Positions 55,987-64,000 of a stretch of 64,000 bases of DNA are shown here, piece by piece. The notes beneath the pieces were generated by a model. The model was not told the origin of the DNA, did no database searches, and saw only the letters and a list, made by a program, of their open reading frames with translations. Source of the DNA: Pyrus communis (Eukaryota; Streptophyta; Magnoliopsida; Rosales; Rosaceae); contig NC_084807.1 in NCBI RefSeq assembly GCF_963583255.1, forward strand, positions 13,787,072 through 13,851,071. The letters run 5' to 3'. Both the position numbers and the translations under genes were made by a program. The number at the start of each line of letters is the position of its first letter. Within the stretch, counting starts at the first letter, position 1.

Positions 55987-58338
55987 TGATGCGAGAATTA
56001 CTTGACACTCAAATTAAACCCTCGTTTGACAATTGTAGTAGAATGGATAAGTGAGGGATCGTTCTAGACCGGGGATTAGGAGGGCTTGCTAAAACCTTCT
56101 AAATTGACTTAAAAACATAAAAACTAAATTAAAATACTCTTAACAAGACTACTATGACTCAGAAAGGCTTTGAAAAACTCAAATTGTCTAAAACAATCAA
56201 ATTGACTCAAAAAGAAGCTAGAACTTGATTTAGACGAATTTGCAATTGTTTATGACTCCACAAGCTTAAAGATACAAAAATAAAACAAATACGAATGATT
56301 AAGACTTAACAAAATAGGGGGGGGGGAATTGTGGTTGGACGATATTAAATTAAAAAGACAGAATATAATTAAAGGCAAAATGTAAATATGAATGTGATAA
56401 AAAATATGGATGATGGAATAGCCAAGGGGTTCTTCTCCACACATGTTACACTTGCAAACAAAATTGATTCTCAGTTGGTCTTTCGATAAGTTGTGAAACT
56501 CAATGCTCCAAGTTAATTAGATCCGCTTAGATTAACTTTCAGATTTCCCTAAATTCGTTGGATTGAATGGAATACGCATTACAACCAAATTATTCTTAAT
56601 CAAAGTCCCTAACTATGGAATACGCATGATAGAGACATTTAACCAAGATCATTAAGTTCAACGGAAATCATAAACATCGACGAGGCATTCGTTACTATGG
56701 AATACGCATGAAACTTATGCCAAGAATTCGTTTAACGCGATTGTTTATAAGCAACCTCTACTACTTGTGAATATAAGTTCATAACGATTAGGTGAAATTC
56801 ACTTATATTCTAGCGTCATATTTATGCATGAAAATTAAGCTTGCAATCTCAATGAACATACATAAATAAGTTATCAATCAAACAGTTAAACGAATTGAAT
56901 CCACAACTTATGAAATTCCAACCAAACGTAATCAATTCAAAATGCAAATATAAACATAGTTTCGAATCACCCCCTAGCTAAAGGGGGTTTAGTTCCTCAT
57001 AACTTTGAAATTAAAGAAACACCTAAACATTCCAACAACTCAAACGTGAATTGTATGAACGTTTAGGCACTCTTCTCTTCCCTTCTCATACGTACAAAAC
57101 AAAGAGAATTAAATTTAAACTTTGAAATCAAAGAAACACCTAAACATTCCAACAACTCAAACTTGAATTGTATGAACGTTTAAGCACTCTTTTCTTCCTC
57201 GTTGTTGTAGCACAAGGTCTAAGGTGAGCTTTGGGGATTATGTGAAGTGTTTTGGAGGGATGGGAAGTGGTTGGATAGTGGCTGCAATGAAGGAGAAAAA
57301 CTGCACAGAAAATGGAAGGGGAATTGCGGCAATGGATGTGTATTTGTGTTGTGTGAAGTGTTGTGAATGGAAATATGAGATATCAATTGAATGAATGAAT
57401 GCAAGGGTATTTATAGGAGTAGTGGAGGGAACATATGGTTGTTTGTTTAAGATGCAAGTGGCTAATTAATGATGGAAAAGTATGTGATTTAAAGGATGCA
57501 AAGTGAATGAATCATGAATCATTGTGGATGAAAGGTGGAAGTGCATGTGTTGATGACTAGGTTAGTGGGTGGAAATCTGAAAATGGCATATAGGAATGGG
57601 AGCTCACGGTTTGAATGTGTAAAGTGTGTGTGAATGCATGTGAAGATGCAATAAATAATGCATGTAGGGTTAGGAAATAATGAAGAAATGCATGTGAGAT
57701 GTTTGGAAAGGAAATGGGAACCCATGGCAATGAAGTTGTTTTGTGTTGTGAATTATGATGAATGCATGTGAGTTAAAGAGGGAGAATGTGGTGAAATGAT
57801 GAAGTAGGAAGGTGGAAATGCATGTGAGATGTTTGGAAAGGAATAAAGAATGAATGGTGGAAATGTGAGTGAATGATGTGCATGTGTGAGAATGCATGTG
57901 GAATTAAGAGGAGTATGGAAGTGAAATAAATGAATGATATGTTAAGTGATAAGTGAATGATATGTGGTGAGTGATAAGTGAATGGTTTGATAAGTGATAA
58001 ATGAATTAGTTTAAAGGGCTAGGGTTTAAGTACATAGAATGGGCCTAAAATAGGTTGGTTTGTATGGCATAATGTGTTTGATTGGGCTAGAGCCATTGTT
58101 TTGTGTCTTCAAGTGCATACAAGGCCTTCAAATTCGTCCATCCTCTTGGCTCCATGGATAAGCTATCCAATCCATGCCCAAAAATGCTCCAAATGGCCTC
58201 AAAATGCACTTTCTTGCTCCCTAGGCCCTTAGAACCTGAAAACACACAAAAGAAGCATAAAGGACTAAAATAACGAGAGAAACATAACGTAAATGCACGA
58301 GAACAAGCCATTTAAGTCGCATGAATATGCTCCTATCA
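55987..58338 (-). mobile_element. 3' LTR of element G
   Basis: A complete 2352-bp LTR from TGATAGGAGC (58338) to CTCGCATCA (55987) on the minus strand. It has TATAAATA at 57408-57415 (minus), two CCTAAAC-type hairpin segments between 57025 and 57185, and TGCATGTG motifs from 57540 to 57900. The polypurine tract follows at 58339 on the internal side. AAGTT at 55982-55986 is the likely left copy of the target duplication. Confidence 0.9.
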
Positions 58339-59083
58339 AATACCCCCACACTTAGCTTTTGCTAGTCCTCGAGCAAAACAGAATAAAAACAAATAAACAA
58401 AACGACACTAAACACGTAAAACACAACCTAAACCTTCCAACAACCGTCTTAGGGATTTCCAATGCACATGACAAGTTAAAAATCATCATTCTCACAGATT
58501 TTAGTCATCTTCACATTTAAGTACATTCTTAATCATAGTCACCATATACTAGTTCACAATTAAGCATTTAAAACCATGTTTTGAATGTAGTAACATGCCT
58601 TAGAGAATTTGCTCAATTCCTTTCAAGATATGCACTCAATTTTTACTCAGATTTTCTAACTACACACCCTAATCTAGTCATATGTGAGAAGATTGATGTA
58701 AACATGAAAACGACACTCACATATATGTATCACAAAGAACGCAAATTGTGGAGTTAATAATCAATTTTAGATATGATCTCATGAATGGAATGCTACTACT
58801 TAGACGCGAGAACCAGTGACACCATAAGCTCATACCAAGTTCAAACTCCACAAATTGAAATACACAACACTCAAGATAGAAGTCAAGGGTTGTAACGGGG
58901 CTTGGGGTATGTGGATAAAGAAGGGATATGGAAAACAAAGGTTCTTAAAGAAATAGTGAGCAAAGCATTTTAATCAACTTAGAATTCACTTTTGAATGAA
59001 AACTCAACTTTTGAACAAAAAGGGAGAATTTAGACAATTTACGCCCAGAATTGGTGGTTTGGAACCTTTCTTCAATCACTTAT

Positions 59084-59121
<38 letters not shown>

Positions 59122-61426
59122 CTTTTGAATCTCAAAACAAAAACACTTAAACATTCTCTCCCCCACACTTATTTTCTTTCATAATGTAACTCAAAAGGAA
59201 TTCAATTAAGTCATGCTCACTATCTTTTAAGAACAAGGGTAAGGACGGTCATATTCTAGGTTAGGTGAAGATAAAGTGGGTAAACAAAGAACATGGGTTA
59301 ACATGGCTCAACGGGGGTAAAACTTACAACATATACGAAATATGGGAAGCGAGGCTATTTGGCTATGGTGGCAACTACACAACTTCATCTTGATATATGT
59401 TATGCAAATCAATAACATGCTTTGAATGAAATGGGCATGAGTTCTAGCATTTGGAACTATATGATGAAACGCCTTCTAAGTAGTAACCAAGCAAAGAATA
59501 ATGAGATCATGCAACGATTTTAGAAAACAAGAAATCACAGATTATACTCTCCAAAGAACGTTATAGGCTCAAGTCTCTCAGGGTTGTAGCATTTGTTTGA
59601 GTTCCTTCCTTCAGGCATGTTACAAAAACTAAATTTTCTTTTATGATTGCATGTGAAGTTATACATTATAACCATAACCAAGCATATACCAAGAGTAAAT
59701 CAAACTTTTCTCTATGTTAATAACTCTTTTTAACAGTCATGCAATTACAAACCAAATCCTTATCATTGTGTTGGAAGGTATCCTAAGACACAAACACACA
59801 CACAAAAACAACTTTAAAACAACTCTTTTTGGGTTTTTCAAAACAATTTTTCAAATTTTTATGGGATTTTCGAATTTTTAAGACAAAACACACTAAAACA
59901 GTTTTAAAACAGTGAGAAACAACATGTGAAGTGATAGGTGATAAAATCCAACGAATTTGCATCAAATATACTTAGTTACCCCCCCACACTTAAATCAAAC
60001 ATTGTCCTCAATGTTTTAAGCATAGATTCACACAAAGCATAAGTAAATACACAAAAAGCACTTAAACATACTAAACATGGCATAATGTAATTAACAAAGA
60101 GAAGAGTTTAGAGACGCAAATCTGGTTATAGAGTGTAAATTCCATCTTCTCTTTGTTGATTGCATTGAGGCTTGATCTTGATGATTCCACAGGCTTACTT
60201 TTGAACTGGTTTCTGCCCATCGTTGATTTTCCTTTGTGCTACTTCTTGAACTGGGCAGCAGGATGGTTCTTTTGGTCTCCCCCGAAGGTCTGAGCTTATC
60301 CCTTTTATCTGTTTCTTTGTTCAATCTTTCCAATTCGTATTGAAAAGGGTTGGAGGATAACTCAGCTTATGTTTGTCTCCACATGCTTCAATGTATCATT
60401 TGCACTTGCCTTACTCGCTCCCCTTTGCAGAAGTGGTCCCTTCTCCGGAAGTGTATCAACCGTTGAAGATGACTACTCGAGAGCAACGCTAGGTAAGCAA
60501 TCAGGAATAGATTCCAGACAGTTGGCTCCAGAACGGAAGACTGACTCCAAGTGCCGGCTGATTGCTTGTTTTACTTTGCCATGCGAGTAAGAACAAGGAC
60601 AAAGAAAAAGACAGGGAAAGAGCATGATATGAGATACTTTTGCTTTTGACCTTGATGATATGAGATACCTTTGCTTTTGAAGAAGCGGTGAATGAATCAG
60701 CACATGTATTTGTTGTGCTGTTTCCTCCTGGGTCATATGTACTCCAGGCATCTGGTATCATCTTTGGGGAAGAAGAAAGAATTGAGTCTTTCGAAAGGCT
60801 TTGCTGGGAGTGCGCCCTCAGAGGTGAAAGAGAGTTGGGCATTTTCTTCAGGTTTACCCTGCCATAAAAGACGAAGGTCGACATATATAGAGATAATATC
60901 AAGTGGTGGTACTTTTTACCTTTGTCGACAAACGTTTTGATCCCGCAAATCCGGCTTTTTGAAATAATGGCGCCTCTTCGATCTCTGAACACGCCTCTTC
61001 GATTTCTGAGCAGGCGCCCCTTCGATTTCTGAATGACGTCCCTTCGCCTGCTGAACGACACGTGGTAGTGCAGATGCGGCTCCTTTTGACAAAGCTGCAC
61101 GCGTCTTCTGAAAAGCTGAGAAAGTGTCGCCGAACTTTGCGCTTGTCGGCTAAAGATGTGTAGTTGCGATGATGGCCTCCACGTGTTGTCTGAAAAGAAG
61201 AACTCTTTTGACAAAGTTGAACACGTCTTCTGAAAAGCTGAGAAAGCGTCGCCTAAATTACGCCGGAAATTCCGGCTTTTTGAATCGGTGGACGCATCGC
61301 CTTGGCTTCTTATTGAGGTATCGATCACCGCCACAAACACACTCTGAAGAATTCCCATTCTTGAAAATTGACTCCGGCCCTTTGAAATTTAACTCCATCC
61401 CTTCTCTTTGAACACTTTTGAAAAAA
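58339..61426 (-). mobile_element. 3' UTR of element G and upstream region of its aORF
   Basis: Starts with the polypurine tract (AATACCCCCACACTT on the plus strand). It holds a second C-run motif near 59160, a long T tract at about 59088-59120, the hairpin AAACATTG-TCCT-CAATGTTT at 59997-60016 preceded by CCCCCCCACACTT, and the aORF upstream region from about 60110. CACGTG occurs at 61059-61064 and 61180-61185. A minus-strand frame of 285 residues spans 60501-61358; it is serine- and lysine-rich with no recognisable domain. Confidence 0.75.
61059..61185 (+). promoter_or_regulatory. Paired G-boxes upstream of aORF (element G)
   Basis: CACGTG at 61059-61064 and 61180-61185, 121 bp apart, the second about 240 bp upstream of the ATG at 61427. 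TTTTGACAAAG follows each box. Confidence 0.45.
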
Positions 61427-62119
61427 ATGGCAAACTCATCGAACCTTAGCTTGGAATTGAGCCTTAGCAGTGATACGGGCGCGCCGCGTCAAGGTAACGT
61501 ATGGCGTCCTTCTTTCTTTTCTTCTAACGGTCCTCTTTCAGGTGAAGACTCTGTGATGCAGGACGCCACAACAGCTACAATAGTAGCTAGGAACCTCCTC
61601 ACACCAAAAGATAGTAGGCTGCTGTCAGGACGGTCCGATGAGTTGGCCGTTCAAGAGTCCCTCGCACTTAGTGTTCAGTGTGCGAGTTCTGTGTCCAACA
61701 TGGGCCAACGCCTGCTTGCCCGCTCCCGTCAGGTGGAATCATTGATGGCAGAGGTGGAAAGTCTCAAGCAGGAGATCCAGCAGCTGAAGTATGAGAATAG
61801 AAGTTTGCATGTGCTTGCAAATAACTATTCGTCGGGCATGAAGAGGAAGCTTGATGAGCTGCAAGAGTCTGAAGGTCGGATTCACAGTGACCGTCAAAGG
61901 TTTTCGTCTTTCCTCCAGAGGCACCTTTTTCCTGGCTCATCCAGCGCTTGGCCAAGTATTGAGGCCTGGAATGCTCTATCTTCGATGCCTCCCGCTCCGA
62001 TGCCTTCTGTTCCTACGCCTTCCGTTCCTACGCCTTCCGCTCCGATGCCTTCCGCTCCGATGCCTTCCGCTTCAAGAGTAAAGCCCCGTAGTGGGGCCTC
62101 AAGCAAACAACCTTTGTGA
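61427..62119 (+). CDS. Antisense ORF (aORF) of element G, EAR-motif coiled-coil protein
   Basis: An intact frame of 230 residues from the ATG at 61427, convergent with the integrase frame that ends at 62620. The N-terminus MANSSNLSLELSLSSDTGAP has the LxLxLxL motif. WRPSF, the coiled-coil region and a tail of about six repeats (MPPAP, MPSVP, TPSVP, TPSAP, MPSAP, MPSAS) follow, ending SSKQPL. Compared with the O copy over the first 50 codons, I count eight codons with silent changes and five with amino-acid changes, which suggests constraint on the protein. The gene order integrase-aORF-3' UTR is the same as in element C. Confidence 0.8.
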   Translation: MANSSNLSLELSLSSDTGAPRQGNVWRPSFFSSNGPLSGEDSVMQDATTATIVARNLLTPKDSRLLSGRSDELAVQESLALSVQCASSVSNMGQRLLARSRQVESLMAEVESLKQEIQQLKYENRSLHVLANNYSSGMKRKLDELQESEGRIHSDRQRFSSFLQRHLFPGSSSAWPSIEAWNALSSMPPAPMPSVPTPSVPTPSAPMPSAPMPSASRVKPRSGASSKQPL

Positions 62120-62619
62120 AGCACCATCTTTCTTTGTTTAGCAGTGCCTATCAATAAATCAAACATTTTCTCAATGTTACAATCATAGACTCACACAATT
62201 AATAAACAAACAAACAATAACAACTAAACAACCTAATTTTTTAAATTTTTATCAAATTTTCGGAGTTTTATACCAAGACACTATAAAACACACTAAAACA
62301 CTCTAAAAACGCTTAAAACAGCAAGAAACCACATTCTAAGTGAAAGGTGAATAAATCCCACGAAATTCATGCAAATACAAATTGTTTACCCCCCCACACT
62401 TAAATCAAACTTTGTCCTCAATGTTTTAAGCAGAAAGTCACAACAGAGCAAGCAAATAAACAAATACGTGAAAGAAAGCAAAGTAAAGGCAGTAAAGAAA
62501 AAGAAAGGAATAAAAATAAGTCTCTTAAAGGGGTTTCCAAGTTCTTCTCTATTCGGATGCATGGGTTGCCTCCCACGAAGCGCTTTCTTTTACGTCTTGC
62601 AGCCGGACGGTACCTCCGT
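62120..62619 (-). mobile_element. Spacer between aORF and integrase in element G
   Basis: Holds AAACATTTTCTCAATGTT near 62163 and a second, imperfect hairpin with C run (AAACTTTGTCCTCAATGTTT at 62407-62426). So G has this UTR motif on both sides of the aORF. The sequence GGGTTGCCTCCCACGAAGCG at about 62565 is the post-integrase segment. Confidence 0.7.
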
Positions 62620-64000
62620 TTAAGCTTGACTAGGTTCCACGGCATGGAGGGGTACCTCCTCCACGACATGCTCCTCAAACATCTCGTAATAGGGCTTCAA
62701 TCGATGCCCATTCACTTTGAATTCTTGCTGCGTCCTTGAACTTTTGATTTGCACTGCACCATGAGGGAAAACATTAGTAACAACAAACGGGCCAATCCAT
62801 TTAGAACGCAACTTACCAGGAAACAAACGTAGGCGAGAGTTGAAAAGTAACACTTTCTGCCCAACTGTGAAGGTCTTGGTTCGAATCATTTTATCATGGA
62901 ATGCTTTGGTCTTGGCTTTGTACATTCGGGCATTCTCATAGGCTTCATTCCGAATCTCCTCAAGTTCATTCAATTGGAGCTTCCTATGAACTCCCGCTGC
63001 ATCTATGTCCATGTTGAAAGTCTTCACGGCCCAATGTGCCTTGTGCTCTAACTCTACGGGCAAATGACATGGCTTACCATAGACGAGCCAAAAAGGTGAC
63101 ATCCCAATGGGTGTTTTGTATGCCGTACGATATGCCCACAGTGCATCATCTAAACGTAAGCTCCAATCCCTCCTTGTTGGTCCAACGGTCTTCTCCAAAA
63201 TTTGTTTGATTTCTCGGTTAGACACCTCGGCTTGGCCATTTGTTTGAGGATGGTAAGGTGTGGAGACCTTATGGTTGACATGGTACTTTCTTAGCAACGC
63301 CTCAATGGTCTGATTGCAAAAGTGAGACCCTCCATCACTTATGATTACTCTCGGCATTCCAAACCTAGCAAAAATGTTAGTTTTCACGAAATCTGCAACC
63401 ACCTTAGAATCGTTAGTACGGGTGGCTTTTGCTTCCACCCATTTAGAAACATAATCAACGGCAAGCAAGATATAAGTGAAACCATAAGATGGAGGGAAAG
63501 GGCCCATGAAATCAATGCCCCAAACATCAAAAATTTCAACATTAAAGACAGGGGTTTGCGGCATTTGGTCCTTGGTACCTATGTTACCCATTCGTTGGCA
63601 ACGATCACAAGACATACAAAAGGTTCTAGCATCCCTAAATATAGTCGGCCAATAAAAACCACACTCTAAAACCTTGAGGGCAGTGCGTTGTGTGCCAAAA
63701 TGACCACCACATGCATATGTGTGACAAAAGCTTAGAATTGAGTGAAATTCAGAATCATGCACACATCTACGTATAATTTGATCTGAGCAATACTTCCACA
63801 AATAAGGGTCATCCCAAACATAGAAACGTGCATCATTTTTAAGCTTATCACGTTGGTGCTTGTTTAGTTCATTTGGAATTTGTTTAGCCACCAAGTAATT
63901 CACTAAATCTGCATACCATGGTTCACTTACCTCAATGGAAAGCAGCTGCTCATCGGGAAAAGTTTCAGGGATAGGTACGGCATGTTCATGCTCCTCATGG
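62620..64000 (-). CDS. Gag-Pol of element G, C-terminal part (RNase H end and integrase), partial
   Basis: An open minus-strand frame from the window edge to the TAA at 62620; the frame has no stop up to 63999. It begins within the linker after RNase H ([20 protein letters not shown]). The complete integrase follows: the zinc region with an intact glutamate codon where C has a stop, the catalytic core ([37 protein letters not shown]) and the C-terminal part ending [11 protein letters not shown]. It is nearly identical to element C, with only a few substitutions. It is probably part of a full autonomous element that continues to the right. Confidence 0.92.
   Translation of the reverse strand, partial: HEEHEHAVPIPETFPDEQLLSIEVSEPWYADLVNYLVAKQIPNELNKHQRDKLKNDARFYVWDDPYLWKYCSDQIIRRCVHDSEFHSILSFCHTYACGGHFGTQRTALKVLECGFYWPTIFRDARTFCMSCDRCQRMGNIGTKDQMPQTPVFNVEIFDVWGIDFMGPFPPSYGFTYILLAVDYVSKWVEAKATRTNDSKVVADFVKTNIFARFGMPRVIISDGGSHFCNQTIEALLRKYHVNHKVSTPYHPQTNGQAEVSNREIKQILEKTVGPTRRDWSLRLDDALWAYRTAYKTPIGMSPFWLVYGKPCHLPVELEHKAHWAVKTFNMDIDAAGVHRKLQLNELEEIRNEAYENARMYKAKTKAFHDKMIRTKTFTVGQKVLLFNSRLRLFPGKLRSKWIGPFVVTNVFPHGAVQIKSSRTQQEFKVNGHRLKPYYEMFEEHVVEEVPLHAVEPSQA

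Overview
This window looks like repeat-rich heterochromatin from a flowering plant. I found no ordinary cellular gene, tRNA gene or CRISPR array. Almost every stretch belongs to LTR retrotransposons of the Ty3/gypsy superfamily. The Gag-Pol protein is Athila-like: a DLGAS protease motif, an FMDD reverse transcriptase, a D,D(35)E integrase and a tRNA-Asp-type primer binding site. A Cassandra solo LTR with its 5S-like segment confirms a plant. A woody eudicot such as a member of the Rosaceae is my guess, but that is weakly supported.

Layout, left to right. 1-6231: LTR pieces on both strands and a deleted minus-strand element with an intact antisense ORF (aORF). 6232-11271: a gag relic, then a minus-strand element (M) that lost nearly all of gag-pol, kept an intact aORF, and has a different LTR family. 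11272-17929: the 3' UTR and 3' LTR of a plus-strand element (L), a minus LTR, and a gag-protease relic (J). 17930-48509: element E, nested several times. E contains element A (20408-29286, target duplication AGATG) and solo LTR B (30994-47111, target duplication CATAC). B contains the nearly intact element C (32556-46355, target duplication ACATC). 48510-55986: minus-strand element F, deleted in pol, with a Cassandra solo LTR inside its gag. 55987-64000: minus-strand element G, whose 3' LTR interrupts the F 5' LTR and whose pol runs off the right edge.

The most notable item is the aORF, a protein of about 223-250 residues present five times (O, M, A, C, G). It always lies opposite to gag-pol and downstream of it. 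It starts with a conserved LxLxLxL (EAR-type) repression motif, followed by a coiled coil and a proline-rich C-terminal repeat of variable length. Four of five copies are open from ATG to stop, including copies in elements that have lost pol. Its upstream region carries paired CACGTG boxes in a tandem duplication of about 121 bp, which suggests a separate antisense transcription unit. Antisense extra ORFs are known in some plant Tat-lineage elements such as Grande and Retand. I do not recognise this protein or know of a described EAR-motif ORF in Athila-like elements.

Other recurring structures are CATGCA arrays in the LTR U3 regions, a duplicated hairpin just downstream of the LTR TATA box, and three evenly spaced polypurine-like G-run motifs in each long 3' UTR. 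All similarities were judged by eye from the sequence. No database search was run.
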